Both the position numbers and the translations under genes were made by a program. Shown here piece by piece: positions 17,950 through 28,934 of a stretch of 55,473 nucleotides of DNA. Numbering within the stretch: the first letter of the stretch is position 1; every line of letters starts with the position of its first letter. The stretch spans positions 1-55,473 of the forward strand of contig JAJZRB010000007.1 of assembly GCA_021806615.1 (NCBI GenBank), given 5' to 3'. Origin of the DNA: a bacterium (lineage in GTDB: Bacteria; Patescibacteriota; Patescibacteriia; Patescibacteriales; UBA12465). The notes beneath the pieces are model-generated. The model saw only the letters and a list, made by a program, of their open reading frames with translations. It ran no database searches and was not told the origin of the DNA.

Positions 17950-20028
17950 ATGGCTAGAGAATATACTTTGGATAATATCAGGAACATCGGGATCATGGCG
18001 CACATTGACGCCGGTAAGACGACTTTTACCGAGCGCGTTTTGTTTTACACCGGCAAGAAGCATAAGATCGGCGAAGTGCATGAAGGCGCCGCTGAAATGG
18101 ATTGGATGGAGCAGGAAAAGGAAAGAGGCATAACTATCACTTCCGCAGCGACGACTTGTTTTTGGAAAAATAAGAAGATAAATATCATCGATACTCCCGG
18201 CCACGTTGATTTTACGGTAGAAGTAGAGAGATCATTGCGCGTTTTGGACGGGGCGATAGCCGTTTTTGACGGCCAGGCCGGCGTAGAGCCGCAATCGGAA
18301 ACAGTCTGGCGCCAGGCGGATAAATACCATGTTCCGCGACTTTGCTTCATCAATAAGATGGATAAGATGGGCGCTGATTTTTATATGAGCCTTAATTCCA
18401 TCCGCACCCGCTTGAATCCAAAAGCGGTCGCTATGCAGCTCCCTATCGGCGCGGAAAATAATCTCAAAGGCGTCATCGATCTTCTGACCAAAAAAGCTTA
18501 TCAGTTCACGGGCAGCAACGGCATGAACGTTGAAGAAATCCCTATTCCGGACGATATGCAAGCCAAAGTTACCGAATATTATAATGAATTATTGGAAAAA
18601 GCCGTAGAATGCGATGAGCATACTATGGAAAAATATTTGAACGGACAGGAAGTCGGTTTGGACGAGCTTAAAGCCGCTATCCGCCAAGGAGTTATCGCGA
18701 ATGCCATATATCCGGTCTTTTGCGGTACGGCGCTGCAGAATATCGGCGTACAGCTGGTTTTAGACGCCGTGAATGATTATCTGCCTTCGCCTTTGGATGT
18801 GCCTGATGTCGAAGCGACTGACGTCCGCGATCCGGAAAAGAAAATCATCATCAAAGCGGACGACGGCAAGCCTTTTGTCGGCCTAGCCTTCAAGATAGCC
18901 ACGGATCCTTTCGTCGGCAAGCTTTGTTTCGTCCGTGTTTACCAGGGCGTCTTAGCCGCCGGCTCCTATATCACTAATTCTTCCAAGGATAATAAGGAGA
19001 GAATAGGCCGCTTAGTCCGGATGCACGCGAATCATCGTGAAGAGATAAAAGAAATTTACGCCGGCGATATCGCGGCTGTTATCGGCCTGAAGAATACGAC
19101 GACCGGTAATACTTTATGCGATGAGAACAACCAGGTCTTATTAGAATCCATTACTTTCCCGGAACCGGTCATCAAGATTGCGGTAGAACCGAAAACGAAA
19201 GCCGACCAGGAAAAGATGGGCGTAGCCTTGCAGCGTCTAGCTGAAGAGGATCCGACTTTCCGCGTAGAAAGCGATGAAGAAACCGGCCAGGTTCTTATTT
19301 CCGGCATGGGCGAATTGCATTTAGAAATAATCGTTGACCGCATGAAGAGGGAATTCGGAGTTGAAGCCAATGTCGGCAACCCCCAAGTATCTTATAGAGA
19401 AACGATCACGAAAGTCGCGGAAGCGGAACATAAATACGTCAAACAGTCCGGCGGCCGCGGCCAATACGGGCATTGTTCCTTGCGCGTGGAGCCGTTAGAA
19501 CAAGGCAAGGGATATGAATTCGTAGACGAAATAAAGGGCGGTATCATCCCGCGTGAGTATATTCCGGCGATTGAAAAAGGCGTGAAAGAAGCGATGCTTT
19601 CCGGCGTAGTGGCCGGCTATCCGATGGTCGATACTAGGGCGGCAGTATTCTATGGTTCTTATCATGAAGTCGATTCTTCGGAAATTGCCTTTAAAATGGC
19701 GGCTATATTCGCTTTTAAAGACGCCTGCCAGAAAGCGGGTCCGGTTCTCTTGGAACCGATCATGAAAGTGGAAGTGACGACTCCTGAAGAATACATGGGT
19801 AATATCATCGGCGACTTGAGCAGTAAGCGCGGGCAGATAGAAGAGATGTCCGATCGGGCGAACGTCAAAGTCGTCCGTTCTAAAGTGCCGCTTGCGGAAA
19901 TGTTCGGTTATTCCACCAGCCTGCGCTCCATGAGCCAAGGCCGGGCCAATTATGTCATGGAATTTTCCCACTATGCGGAAGTACCGAAAAATATTTTAGA
20001 GAGCATTAAGGAAAAACAGGGTAAATAA
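17950..20028 (+). CDS. fusA: Elongation factor G
   Basis: [58 protein letters not shown]. Confidence 0.98.
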   Translation: MAREYTLDNIRNIGIMAHIDAGKTTFTERVLFYTGKKHKIGEVHEGAAEMDWMEQEKERGITITSAATTCFWKNKKINIIDTPGHVDFTVEVERSLRVLDGAIAVFDGQAGVEPQSETVWRQADKYHVPRLCFINKMDKMGADFYMSLNSIRTRLNPKAVAMQLPIGAENNLKGVIDLLTKKAYQFTGSNGMNVEEIPIPDDMQAKVTEYYNELLEKAVECDEHTMEKYLNGQEVGLDELKAAIRQGVIANAIYPVFCGTALQNIGVQLVLDAVNDYLPSPLDVPDVEATDVRDPEKKIIIKADDGKPFVGLAFKIATDPFVGKLCFVRVYQGVLAAGSYITNSSKDNKERIGRLVRMHANHREEIKEIYAGDIAAVIGLKNTTTGNTLCDENNQVLLESITFPEPVIKIAVEPKTKADQEKMGVALQRLAEEDPTFRVESDEETGQVLISGMGELHLEIIVDRMKREFGVEANVGNPQVSYRETITKVAEAEHKYVKQSGGRGQYGHCSLRVEPLEQGKGYEFVDEIKGGIIPREYIPAIEKGVKEAMLSGVVAGYPMVDTRAAVFYGSYHEVDSSEIAFKMAAIFAFKDACQKAGPVLLEPIMKVEVTTPEEYMGNIIGDLSSKRGQIEEMSDRANVKVVRSKVPLAEMFGYSTSLRSMSQGRANYVMEFSHYAEVPKNILESIKEKQGK

Positions 20029-20032
20029 CCAT

Positions 20033-20656
20033 ATGTTTCACGAGACGCCCAATCTGATCAAATCTCACGATAAATTAAATGATCGGGCGGCCTTGATCGG
20101 GGAGCTAAGCCATTTAGGCGATATGAGCGGCAATCATCTGAAGTTCAGGCTTGATGAAGAAGGTGATTTCTCGGATAGCGCTATGAATGGCAGGGAATCG
20201 AAAGAGCCTATGAGCCAGAAAGCCCCGGCCGGCTTGGATGATAATGAGCGGGAAATATTCTTAGAAGCTTTTACCGGTTTGCATGATTTTTTAGGATCCC
20301 CGACCTTTACTGATGATTTTCACGTTGACAATGGGCGCCGGCGGATCTGGGAGCAGGAAAATTTAGAGAAGGTCAGCCCGGAAGCCAAGAAATATTATAA
20401 TTCCAACCGGCTGGCGACGAATGTCTATTCGGCGGTGATAGTCTATTTGGATTCTCTGCAAGACCTGCCTATTAGCGAGGAGGCGAAGAAAGCTCTGCAG
20501 GGCTTGAATCTAGAAGTCCCGGAGGAGCTATTGAAGGTTGATGAAGATGGCATTTTATTGTATCATAAACTATCTGACGAAGATAAGATAAAGGCCGTTG
20601 GAGGATTGGTCCGGGTGGTTAGAAAAACCATGGAAATATTAGAAAAATTGAATTAA
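20033..20656 (+). CDS. Hypothetical protein between fusA and tuf
   Basis: 207-aa ORF tightly following fusA; no recognised domain. Confidence 0.65.
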   Translation: MFHETPNLIKSHDKLNDRAALIGELSHLGDMSGNHLKFRLDEEGDFSDSAMNGRESKEPMSQKAPAGLDDNEREIFLEAFTGLHDFLGSPTFTDDFHVDNGRRRIWEQENLEKVSPEAKKYYNSNRLATNVYSAVIVYLDSLQDLPISEEAKKALQGLNLEVPEELLKVDEDGILLYHKLSDEDKIKAVGGLVRVVRKTMEILEKLN

Positions 20657-20665
20657 AAATTTATT

Positions 20666-21049
20666 ATGTTTCCGGAGCAGTTAAAAAAGATTTTAAAATT
20701 AGTCAAAAGAACCGGCGATAAAGTCGTTATTTTTGATGGTAATAATCCAGATGATTCCTATGTCATTATGGATTTTGATAAATATGCCGATCAGGCGGAA
20801 GTGGCGCCGTCAAGCGTTTCTGGCGAGGGGAATAATTTGGCTAATAATCAAGTTTCTAAATCCGAATCGCCATTAAATCTTAAAAAGAACGATAATTTGA
20901 CAGAAGAAGATTTAACTGATAAAATAAATCGCGAGATCTCGATGTGGAAAAATCGGGATGTTTCGTCTTTTCTGGGGGATGAAAATAAGCCGAAAAATGG
21001 CTGGCAGATTCCACCCAAAGTGAAAGATAAAGCGCAGGAAGTAGAATAA
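20666..21049 (+). CDS. Hypothetical acidic protein between fusA and tuf
   Basis: 127-aa ORF in operon context; N-terminal LKLVKRTGDKVVIFDGNNPDDSYVIMDFDKYAD. Confidence 0.65.
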   Translation: MFPEQLKKILKLVKRTGDKVVIFDGNNPDDSYVIMDFDKYADQAEVAPSSVSGEGNNLANNQVSKSESPLNLKKNDNLTEEDLTDKINREISMWKNRDVSSFLGDENKPKNGWQIPPKVKDKAQEVE

Positions 21050-21091
21050 AGTTTTAAATATTTTATAAATAATAATTAATTAAGTTCGGCT

Positions 21092-21132
21092 GGTTTCCTG
21101 ATATACAGGAAAGAAACCCCGTTTAACGGGGG
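21092..21132 (+). promoter_or_regulatory. Structured tuf leader with overlapping hairpins
   Basis: TTTCCTG/CAGGAAA, alternative GGTTTC/GAAACC, and CCCCGTTTAACGGGG. Confidence 0.5.
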
Positions 21133-21147
21133 CCTTACAACAAAAAC

Positions 21148-22338
21148 ATGGCAGCAGAAAAATTTGAACGCAGCAAGCCCCATGTTAACGTCGGTACTAT
21201 CGGCCACGTTGACCACGGGAAAACCACGTTAACCGCCGCGATGTTAGCCGTTTTCGCCGCGAAAGGCATGAAAGCGTCTCACAAGGGCGTTAACGAAATA
21301 GACGCCGCTCCGGAAGAAAAAGCGAGAGGCATTACCATCGCGACCGCGCACGTTGAATATGAATCAGACAAGCGCCACTATGCGCACGTTGATTGTCCGG
21401 GCCACGCCGATTATGTCAAGAACATGATTACCGGCGCCGCTCAGATGGACGGCGCGATCTTAGTCGTCGCCGCGACTGACGGCCCTATGCCGCAAACCAG
21501 AGAACACATCTTATTAGCTCGCCAGGTCGGCGTGCCGTATATCGTCGTTTTCTTGAACAAATGCGATATGGTCGAAGATAAGGAACTTATTGACTTGGTT
21601 GAAGAAGAGATCCGCGATTTGCTGAAGAAATATGAATTTCCTGGCGACACGACTCCGATCATCCGCGGGTCTGCTTTGAAGGCTTTGGAGAATCCGAACG
21701 GCCCCGACGCTGAACCGATCATGAAATTGATGGAGACTTTGGATACTTATATTCCAGAACCGGTCAGAGACGTTGATAAGCCTTACCTGATGCCGATAGA
21801 GGATATCTTCTCTATCGAAGGACGCGGCACCGTTGTTACCGGCCGTATTGAAAGAGGCGTAGTCAAGGTCGGCGATGAAGTAGAAATCGTCGGTTTGATG
21901 GATACGAAAAAGACGACTGTTACCGGCATTGAAATGTTCAATAAATCTTTGGATCAAGGACAAGCCGGAGATAACGCCGGCATCCTGCTCCGCGGCACTA
22001 AGAAAAATGAAGTAGAGCGCGGCCAGGTCCTTTGCAAGCCGGGTTCCGTCACTCCGCACACCGAATTCTCCGCTGAAGTTTATGTCCTGTCTAAGGACGA
22101 AGGCGGACGCCATAAGCCTTTCTTCAACGGCTATAAGCCGCAGTTTTATTTCAAGACGACCGATGTGACCGGCGATATTACTCTGCCGGCCGGTACGGAA
22201 ATGGTTATGCCAGGAGATACCGTCAATTTGAACATCAAATTGATCGCCCCGATTGCGCTTGAAGATAAGCAGAAATTTACTATCCGTGAAGGCGGCCGCA
22301 CTGTCGGCGCCGGCGCGGTGACTAAGATTATCAAGTAA
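21148..22338 (+). CDS. tuf: Elongation factor Tu
   Basis: [23 protein letters not shown]...[26 protein letters not shown]. Confidence 0.98.
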   Translation: MAAEKFERSKPHVNVGTIGHVDHGKTTLTAAMLAVFAAKGMKASHKGVNEIDAAPEEKARGITIATAHVEYESDKRHYAHVDCPGHADYVKNMITGAAQMDGAILVVAATDGPMPQTREHILLARQVGVPYIVVFLNKCDMVEDKELIDLVEEEIRDLLKKYEFPGDTTPIIRGSALKALENPNGPDAEPIMKLMETLDTYIPEPVRDVDKPYLMPIEDIFSIEGRGTVVTGRIERGVVKVGDEVEIVGLMDTKKTTVTGIEMFNKSLDQGQAGDNAGILLRGTKKNEVERGQVLCKPGSVTPHTEFSAEVYVLSKDEGGRHKPFFNGYKPQFYFKTTDVTGDITLPAGTEMVMPGDTVNLNIKLIAPIALEDKQKFTIREGGRTVGAGAVTKIIK

Positions 22339-22349
22339 TTGCTACTTAG

Positions 22350-22377
22350 ACCCGCTCTCTCAATATAGGGCGGGTTT
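22350..22377 (+). terminator. Terminator after tuf
   Basis: ACCCGC...GCGGGTTT hairpin. Confidence 0.55.
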
Positions 22378-22417
22378 ATAGTGATAATTAAAATAATAAT
22401 TCGTTAATTAGTTCATT

Positions 22418-22753
22418 ATGTCCGAGACCAAAAAAGAAGAAAAAGAATTTAAGCAAAGGATCAGAATAAAGATCAGAGCTTTTGATCATAAGATTATTGA
22501 TCAGTCTACCAAGACTATCATCGAGACCATCGAAAGAAGCGATGCCCAATTTTTCGGGCCGATCCCGCTTCCGACTGAGAAACGGAAATATACGGTAAAC
22601 CGTTCCACCTTCGTGCATAAAGATGCTCGCGATCAGTATGAAATGAGGACGCATAAGCGGATGATAGACATTATTGATCCGACCGCTAAAACCATTGAAG
22701 ATTTGACGAATTTGGTGTTGCCGGCCGGGGTTGACGTAGAAATAAAAATGTAG
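22418..22753 (+). CDS. rpsJ: 30S ribosomal protein S10
   Basis: [69 protein letters not shown]. Confidence 0.96.
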   Translation: MSETKKEEKEFKQRIRIKIRAFDHKIIDQSTKTIIETIERSDAQFFGPIPLPTEKRKYTVNRSTFVHKDARDQYEMRTHKRMIDIIDPTAKTIEDLTNLVLPAGVDVEIKM

Positions 22754-22850
22754 TAATATAAAAAGATAATATAAATTGGCTAATAGCCGCCTAAATAACT
22801 CTTAAGTTTAAGAAAGTGTTTAAGCAAAAATTAGCTAAAATTTTGGAGGT

Positions 22851-22940
22851 AAACCAGCACGACAAGAAATCATAAAAATAGGGGATAGAATTATTTTCTT
22901 ATTAACGATTTTTTAGAGCTGGTTTCAAGAGCCAGTTTTT
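22851..22940 (+). promoter_or_regulatory. Attenuator-like leader between rpsJ and rplC
   Basis: GCTGGTTT (22918-22925) can pair upstream with AAACCAGC (22851-22858) or take part in a terminator-like hairpin AGCTGG...CCAGTTTTT. Confidence 0.5.
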
Positions 22941-22961
22941 GTTTTATAAAGGAAAATATTT

Positions 22962-23723
22962 ATGAAATTTATCAGCGGAAAAAAATTAAGCATGACTCAG
23001 ATTTGGTCTGGCGACAAGGTAGTCGCCGTGACCCCGGTTGCCGCCGGACCATGCACCATAACGCAAGTTAAGAATAAAGCGAGAGACGGCTATGAGTCCT
23101 TGCAGCTCGCTTACGGCGAACGCAAGGTCAAAAATATCAAGAAGCCGCAACAGGGGCACTATCAGAAATCCGGCCTTAAGGCCGCGGCTCATGTCCGTGA
23201 ATTCAGGGTAGCTGATACGGCCGGTTTTAAAGCGGGCGATGTGGTGACGGTGGATACCTTCAAAGTCGGAGATTCTATCGATGTTACCGGCACTTCCAAG
23301 GGCAAGGGTTTTCAGGGCGTAGTCAAACGCCATCATTTCCATGGTTTTCGGGCGACGCACGGCAATAAAGATCAGGAAAGAATGCCCGGCTCTATCGGCC
23401 CGAAAGGCCCGGCCCACGTTTTTAAAGGTACGCGCATGGGCGGCCGTATGGGCGGCGTCAGAGTAACGACGACTAATTTGAAAATCGCGGCTATTGATGC
23501 CGAAAAAAATATTCTTTTCATCGCTGGCGCCATTCCGGGAGCGGTTAACGGCTTCGTGATGATCAAAGGCGAGGGCGATCTAGTGGTTAATACTCAAGCG
23601 GCTCCTGCCGCTCTAGCGGCAACTGAAGCGTCTCCCGCCGCGGACGCGGCCGAAGTTAAGGCTGAGCCCGTAGCGGTGGAAGCGGTTTCTTCCGCCCCGG
23701 CTACAGAAGAAGTAAAAAATTAA
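22962..23723 (+). CDS. rplC: 50S ribosomal protein L3 with Ala/Glu-rich C-terminal extension
   Basis: GKKLSMTQIW...TSKGKGFQGVVKRHHFHGFRATHGNKDQERMPGSIG; C-terminal tail AAPAALAATEASPAADAAEV.... Confidence 0.96.
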   Translation: MKFISGKKLSMTQIWSGDKVVAVTPVAAGPCTITQVKNKARDGYESLQLAYGERKVKNIKKPQQGHYQKSGLKAAAHVREFRVADTAGFKAGDVVTVDTFKVGDSIDVTGTSKGKGFQGVVKRHHFHGFRATHGNKDQERMPGSIGPKGPAHVFKGTRMGGRMGGVRVTTTNLKIAAIDAEKNILFIAGAIPGAVNGFVMIKGEGDLVVNTQAAPAALAATEASPAADAAEVKAEPVAVEAVSSAPATEEVKN

Positions 23724-23751
23724 ATTGCGTATTAAGCCGTTTTCCAAATAT

Positions 23752-24396
23752 ATGAAAATCAAAGTTTATAATCAAAGCGCTGAGGCCGTTAAAGAACTGG
23801 AATTATCCGATAAGATTTTCGGCGTCAAAGCGAATAATGAATTATTGCATCAAGCGGTCGTAGCTAGCCAAGCCAATAATCGCCAGGTCCTGGCCCATAC
23901 TAAGGATAGGAGCGAAGTAAGAGGCGGCGGCAAGAAGCCGTGGAAGCAGAAGGGAACCGGGCGTGCCCGCGTCGGCTCTAGCCGTTCTCCGCTTTGGATC
24001 GGCGGCGGCGTGACTTTCGGTCCGACCAAAGACCGTAATTTCAAGCAAAAAATAAATCAGAAAATGAAACAGAAAGCCATGTTCATGGCTCTCTCCGATA
24101 AATTGTCTTCTAATTCTCTCATTATCCTTGATAAGCTGGCCTTCGCGGAATATAAGACTAAATTATTTAATGCTCTTCTGGATTCGTTGGAAAAAAAGGT
24201 TTTGCAGAATGACCGCCGCAATATCTTGATTATCAACGACGGGAAAAATGAACAGGTGAGTTATTCCGGACGGAACCTGAAGGGAGTAAAAATAATCAAT
24301 TTGGAAAATATTAATTTATTAGATCTGTTAAGCCACAAGAATTTATTATTGACTGAGGCGGGCGTTAAAATTCTGACGGATCGTTATCAGAAATAA
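23752..24396 (+). CDS. rplD: 50S ribosomal protein L4
   Basis: TKDRSEVRGGGKKPWKQKGTGRARVGSSRSPLWIGGGVTFGP. Confidence 0.96.
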   Translation: MKIKVYNQSAEAVKELELSDKIFGVKANNELLHQAVVASQANNRQVLAHTKDRSEVRGGGKKPWKQKGTGRARVGSSRSPLWIGGGVTFGPTKDRNFKQKINQKMKQKAMFMALSDKLSSNSLIILDKLAFAEYKTKLFNALLDSLEKKVLQNDRRNILIINDGKNEQVSYSGRNLKGVKIINLENINLLDLLSHKNLLLTEAGVKILTDRYQK

Positions 24397-24413
24397 ATAT
24401 AAAATAAAGATAT

Positions 24414-24893
24414 ATGGCTTTATTCGGCAAAAAACAATCAGCGAAAGAAGAAAAACCGGCGGCTAAGACAGCTGCTCCGGCCGCTCCAGCCGGGAAGACC
24501 TCCTCTAAACCTTCCAGCATGCAGGATTTATATAATGGCACTGTCTCAGAAAGCAAGAACGCCGGCCCTAAATCCAGCTCGGCCAAGGCGGCGGTAGGAG
24601 CCAGCCCAGCTTGGTTGCAGGCAGTTCTGTTAAAACCGGTTATCACTGAAAAAGCGACTAATCTGGTATCCGCTAATAAATATGCTTTCGTTGTCTCTAA
24701 AGAGGCGAATAAGATTTCCGTCGCTAAGGCGGTGCGCGCCCTATATGGCGTTAAGCCTTTAGGCGTCAATATACTGAATCGCCGCGGCAAGAAAGTGGCA
24801 CGCGGGAAAGTCCGGGGGGAGAGAAGCGACGTCAAGATAGCTTTAGTCACTTTGCCCCAAGGCACTAATCTGAAAGTTTACGAAGGCGTTTAA
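24414..24893 (+). CDS. rplW: 50S ribosomal protein L23 with Ala/Pro/Lys-rich N-terminal extension
   Basis: LLKPVITEKATNLVSANKYAFVVSKEANKISVAKAVRALYGVKPLGVNIL. Confidence 0.92.
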   Translation: MALFGKKQSAKEEKPAAKTAAPAAPAGKTSSKPSSMQDLYNGTVSESKNAGPKSSSAKAAVGASPAWLQAVLLKPVITEKATNLVSANKYAFVVSKEANKISVAKAVRALYGVKPLGVNILNRRGKKVARGKVRGERSDVKIALVTLPQGTNLKVYEGV

Positions 24894-24917
24894 TTTATAT
24901 ATTTTTAGTTTGCTCAT

Positions 24918-25754
24918 ATGGCTATTAAAAAAGTAAAAGCAAATACTCCCGGTCGGCGCGAAGCGACTTTTGACACTTTCAGCGATCTGACTAAATTTGC
25001 TCCGGAGAAACGGCTGGTCGTGATTAAGAAAAAGCGCGGCGGAAGGAACGCGAGCGGCAAGATCACTGTCCGCCATCGTGGCGGCGGCGCTAAGCGCTAT
25101 GTCCGCTTGGTTGATTTTAAGCGTGATAAATACAATGTCCCGGCGATAGTCGCGGCTATAGAATACGATCCGAATCGCGGCGCGCGCCTAGCCTTGTTGA
25201 ATTATACGGACGGCGCGAAAAGATATATCATCGCTCCGACTGATTTGCAGGTCGGCGAGCAAGTGATGAGCTCTAAGGAGCTTATTGAGATCAAAAACGG
25301 CAACGCCCTGCCTTTACAGTTCATCCCGGCCGGCATGCCGGTCAGTTGCGTGGAATTAGAACCGGGCCAAGGAGCCAAGATAGCTCGTGGCGCCGGCAAC
25401 GTCGTCTATGTCATGGGCGTGGAAGGAAAATATGCTCAATTGAAAATGCCATCCGGCGAAATCCGCCAGGTCAAGAAAGAATGCTTATGCACTATAGGCC
25501 GGGCGAGCAATCCTGATCGTCGCCATATTTCCTTAGGCAAAGCCGGACGCAGCCGACATTTAGGCATTCGTCCGACAGTTCGCGGTACGGCCATGAATCC
25601 GGTCGATCACCCACACGGCGGCGGCGAAGGCAACCAGCCGATCGGTCTACGTCATCCGAAAACGATGTGGGGCAAACCGGCGCTCGGCGTTAAGACTAGA
25701 CGCAAGCGTTCCAGCGATCGTTTAATAATTAATCGTCGCGCTAAGCGGAAATAA
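24918..25754 (+). CDS. rplB: 50S ribosomal protein L2
   Basis: [30 protein letters not shown]...[16 protein letters not shown]. Confidence 0.98.
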   Translation: MAIKKVKANTPGRREATFDTFSDLTKFAPEKRLVVIKKKRGGRNASGKITVRHRGGGAKRYVRLVDFKRDKYNVPAIVAAIEYDPNRGARLALLNYTDGAKRYIIAPTDLQVGEQVMSSKELIEIKNGNALPLQFIPAGMPVSCVELEPGQGAKIARGAGNVVYVMGVEGKYAQLKMPSGEIRQVKKECLCTIGRASNPDRRHISLGKAGRSRHLGIRPTVRGTAMNPVDHPHGGGEGNQPIGLRHPKTMWGKPALGVKTRRKRSSDRLIINRRAKRK

Positions 25755-25762
25755 ATAAATAT

Positions 25763-26050
25763 ATGTCCAGAAGTTTAAAAAAGGGGCCTTACGTCGACTT
25801 ACGCCTCCTGAATAAAATAAAAAATTTGAAACCGGGCGATAAAACGGTAATCAAGGTCTGGAATCGCGCTTGCACGATCACCCCGGAAATGGTCGGCTTC
25901 ACTCTCGGCGTCCATAATGGCAAGGCTCATTTGCCGATTTATATCGTAGAAAATATGGTCGGCCATCGCTTAGGCGAATTCGCTCCGACCCGCAAATTCC
26001 TCGGTCACGGAGGCAAGATGGCTAAGTCGCAGGCCGCGGATAAGAAATAA
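25763..26050 (+). CDS. rpsS: 30S ribosomal protein S19
   Basis: [19 protein letters not shown]...[19 protein letters not shown]. Confidence 0.97.
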   Translation: MSRSLKKGPYVDLRLLNKIKNLKPGDKTVIKVWNRACTITPEMVGFTLGVHNGKAHLPIYIVENMVGHRLGEFAPTRKFLGHGGKMAKSQAADKK

Positions 26051-26070
26051 TTTTTAATCTTTAAGATTAT

Positions 26071-26577
26071 ATGGAAGTTAAAGCCAGTTTAAAACATTTG
26101 AGAATGTCGCCGCGGAAAGTCCGTCTGGTGATTGATGTTATCCGTAAAATGCCGGTAGAGGCGGCTTTGGACCAGTTGCGATTTATTAATAAATTAGCAG
26201 CCACCCCGGTAGCTAAATTGATCAAATCAGCTATCGCTAATGCCGAAAATACCTATAGCTTAGAGCGGAGCAATCTATATATTAAGGAAATCCGTTCGCA
26301 TGAAGGCGTGATGCTCAAACGCTGGATGCCGCGCGCTCATGGCCGGGCGACATCTATCCGCAAACGCGGTTGCCATCTTGATCTTATTCTGGCCGAAATC
26401 AAAGAGAGCGGCAAGAAAGAAAAGAAGGTCGTTAAGGCGGCCGATCCGGTGAAATTAGAGAAATTAGCTAAGGATAGCGAACAAGCTGCTAGCAAGGTCG
26501 TGCCGAAAGTCGCTAAAGAAAAAGGCAAGAAGGCGGCCGGAGAGAAAACTAAGATGTTCAGACGTAAAGCCGGTTAA
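26071..26577 (+). CDS. rplV: 50S ribosomal protein L22 with C-terminal extension
   Basis: LKHLRMSPRKVRLVIDVIRKMPVEAALDQLRF...RWMPRAHGRATSIRKRGCHLDLIL. Confidence 0.95.
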   Translation: MEVKASLKHLRMSPRKVRLVIDVIRKMPVEAALDQLRFINKLAATPVAKLIKSAIANAENTYSLERSNLYIKEIRSHEGVMLKRWMPRAHGRATSIRKRGCHLDLILAEIKESGKKEKKVVKAADPVKLEKLAKDSEQAASKVVPKVAKEKGKKAAGEKTKMFRRKAG

Positions 26578-26602
26578 TTAATATTCGTTAATTTTGAATA
26601 CT

Positions 26603-27283
26603 ATGGGTAAAAAAGTTAATCCAAAAATTTTCCGCATGGGTATCACCAAGACTTGGCCGTCCCTCTGGTTTGAAAAGGGAGATAAATATGTCAAGAATAT
26701 CCGCCAAGACATCGGCGTCCGTCGTTATTTATTGAAAGAATTCAGGGAAGCCGGCGTGGATAAAGTGGAAATAGTGCGTAGCATCAGCAAAGTGGAAATC
26801 AATATTACTACGGCGAAACCCGGTATTATTATCGGTCGTGGCGGCAATGGCGCGGAAGAATTGAAGAAGAAGCTGCATGATAAATTCTTGAAGAATCTGC
26901 GTCCGGGAGAAATCAACCTGAATATCAAAGAATGCGGTCGTCCGAATCTAAGTTCCCAGATAACCGTTCAGAGCATGATTTTAGAAATAGAGAAGAGAAT
27001 GCCTTTTCGAAAAGTAATGAAGCAGACGCTGGGCCGTATTGAACGGGCCGGCGCTTTAGGAGCGAAAATCGTTATTTCCGGCCGTTTGAACGGAGCCGAG
27101 ATTGCGCGGACGGAAAAATTGGTTTGGGGCAAAGTGCCGCTGCAGACCTTGCGAGCCGATATTGATTACGCTCGCGGCGCCGCGCATACTACCTATGGCG
27201 CCATTGGCATCAAAGTCTGGATTTATAAAGGAGAAGTATTCGCCAAGGAAAAGGCGGCTAAGGGCGAAGTAATCGCCGACTAA
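26603..27283 (+). CDS. rpsC: 30S ribosomal protein S3
   Basis: MGKKVNPKIFRMGITKTWPSLWF...KPGIIIGRGGNGAEELKKKL. Confidence 0.97.
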   Translation: MGKKVNPKIFRMGITKTWPSLWFEKGDKYVKNIRQDIGVRRYLLKEFREAGVDKVEIVRSISKVEINITTAKPGIIIGRGGNGAEELKKKLHDKFLKNLRPGEINLNIKECGRPNLSSQITVQSMILEIEKRMPFRKVMKQTLGRIERAGALGAKIVISGRLNGAEIARTEKLVWGKVPLQTLRADIDYARGAAHTTYGAIGIKVWIYKGEVFAKEKAAKGEVIAD

Positions 27284-27303
27284 AATAAACATTGCGAAAT
27301 CAT

Positions 27304-27711
27304 ATGTTAATGCCAAAGAAAACTAAATGGAGAAAAGATCAGAAGCGCCGTCGGGGCGGGAAAGCGAGCCGTAATCTGAATATCAGCTTCGGCAGCTATG
27401 GCCTGAAGAGCACGACCGCTTGCTGGGTAACTTCGCGTCAGATTGAAGCCGCTCGCCGGGTGATGACCCAATATGTCAAGAAAGGCGGCCAGATCTGGAT
27501 CAGGATCTTTCCGGATAAGCCGGTTACTATCCATGGCGGAGAAATTCCTATGGGTAAAGGCAAGGGCGCGGTTGACCACTATGTCGCCGTTATCAAGCCA
27601 GGCACCGTCATGTTCGAGATGGAAGGAATAAACAAAGAGACAGCTAAGAAGGCGATGGAACTGGCTGGGCATAAATTGCCGGTCAAATGCCAATTTATCA
27701 GCAAAGAATAA
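27304..27711 (+). CDS. rplP: 50S ribosomal protein L16
   Basis: MLMPKKTKWRKDQKRRRGGKASR...ISFGSYGLKSTTACWVTSRQIEAARRVMT. Confidence 0.97.
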   Translation: MLMPKKTKWRKDQKRRRGGKASRNLNISFGSYGLKSTTACWVTSRQIEAARRVMTQYVKKGGQIWIRIFPDKPVTIHGGEIPMGKGKGAVDHYVAVIKPGTVMFEMEGINKETAKKAMELAGHKLPVKCQFISKE

Positions 27712-27719
27712 ATAATCAT

Positions 27720-27905
27720 ATGGATAAAAAAGAATTAAGCGCTAAAAACTCGGCTGAACTCCAGACCTTATTGGCGGCCACTCGGGAAAAATTACGCGAA
27801 TTGCGTTTTAAGGATTCTAATAAGCAATTAAAAAATATCCGGGAGATAAGAGCCACTAAAGAGTTGGTGGCCCAGATTTTAACCTTGTTAAATAAGAAAA
27901 AATAA
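27720..27905 (+). CDS. rpmC: 50S ribosomal protein L29
   Basis: MDKKELSAKNSAELQTLLAATREKLRELRFKDSNKQLKNIREIRATKELVAQIL. Confidence 0.92.
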   Translation: MDKKELSAKNSAELQTLLAATREKLRELRFKDSNKQLKNIREIRATKELVAQILTLLNKKK

Positions 27906-27906
27906 T

Positions 27907-28188
27907 ATGGCGAGCTCTAAAGTTATCAAAGACAGCAAAGTATCACCGGCTGCGCCGGCTCTCATCAGCCGCCGTTTTCAGGGGGTTGTCGTGAGCGACC
28001 AGAATGATAAGACGGTCGTTGTCAAGGTGGAAAGCGTTAAGAAACATCCTAAATATCAGAAGCGCTATACGGTCAGCCGCAAGTATAAAGTCCACGATGA
28101 AACTAATCAGTATCATGTCGGCGATAAGGTTACTTTTATAGAATGCCGCCCTTTGAGCCGCGATAAACGCTGGCGAGTAGTCAAATAA
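27907..28188 (+). CDS. rpsQ: 30S ribosomal protein S17
   Basis: [43 protein letters not shown]. Confidence 0.95.
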   Translation: MASSKVIKDSKVSPAAPALISRRFQGVVVSDQNDKTVVVKVESVKKHPKYQKRYTVSRKYKVHDETNQYHVGDKVTFIECRPLSRDKRWRVVK

Positions 28189-28210
28189 GACCCATAAATA
28201 CAATAAATAT

Positions 28211-28585
28211 ATGGTGCAAGTACAAACATATTTAAAAATCGCTGATAATTCCGGCGCCAAAGAGGTGCAATGTATCCGTGTTTTAGGCGGCTACAAGCGT
28301 CGCTATGGACGCGTCGGAGATATTATCGTGGCTGCGGTCAAATCGGCCGTGCCGCATGCGGCTGTCAAGAAAGGCGATGTCGTTAAAGCGGTTATCGTCC
28401 GCACTAAGAAAGAAATCCGCCGCGCCGACGGTTCCTATCTCCGTTTTGATGACAATGCTTGCGTCATTATTGTCGATTTAGAAAAGAAAGATCCGAAAGG
28501 AACCCGTATTTTCGGCCCGGTCGCGCGCGAAGTGCGCCGCGCCGGTTTCGTGAAGATTGCCTCTTTGGCGCCTGAAGTTTTATAA
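28211..28585 (+). CDS. rplN: 50S ribosomal protein L14
   Basis: [44 protein letters not shown]. Confidence 0.97.
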   Translation: MVQVQTYLKIADNSGAKEVQCIRVLGGYKRRYGRVGDIIVAAVKSAVPHAAVKKGDVVKAVIVRTKKEIRRADGSYLRFDDNACVIIVDLEKKDPKGTRIFGPVAREVRRAGFVKIASLAPEVL

Positions 28586-28595
28586 ATCCATCAAT

Positions 28596-28919
28596 ATGCA
28601 TATCAAAAAGAATGACATTGTCAAAATTTTAGCCGGTAAGGATAAAGGCAAGACCGGTAAGGTCCTGCAGATCCTGCCGACGGAAAAAAGGGCCAGCGTT
28701 GAAGGCTTGAATCTGCTTATCAAGCATTTACGCCCGCGCAAAGAAGGCGAACAGGGACAGCGCATAGAATTTCCAGCTTTCGTATCCATATCCAATTTGG
28801 CTCTGGTTTGCCCGAAGTGCGGCAAAGCGACGAGAATCGGAGCAAAGATAGTCAAGACTGAAGGGAAGGCGGACAAGAAATTCAGGGTTTGTAAAAAATG
28901 CCGTGAAATAATTGAGTAA
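28596..28919 (+). CDS. rplX: 50S ribosomal protein L24
   Basis: MHIKKNDIVKILAGKDKGKTGKVLQILPTEKRASVEGLNLLIKHLRP. Confidence 0.95.
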   Translation: MHIKKNDIVKILAGKDKGKTGKVLQILPTEKRASVEGLNLLIKHLRPRKEGEQGQRIEFPAFVSISNLALVCPKCGKATRIGAKIVKTEGKADKKFRVCKKCREIIE

Positions 28920-28934
28920 AGTCATTATATCTAT

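Noticed and set aside
21514-22113. 199-aa minus-strand ORF opposite tuf
   Set aside because: Shadow ORF on a highly conserved gene.
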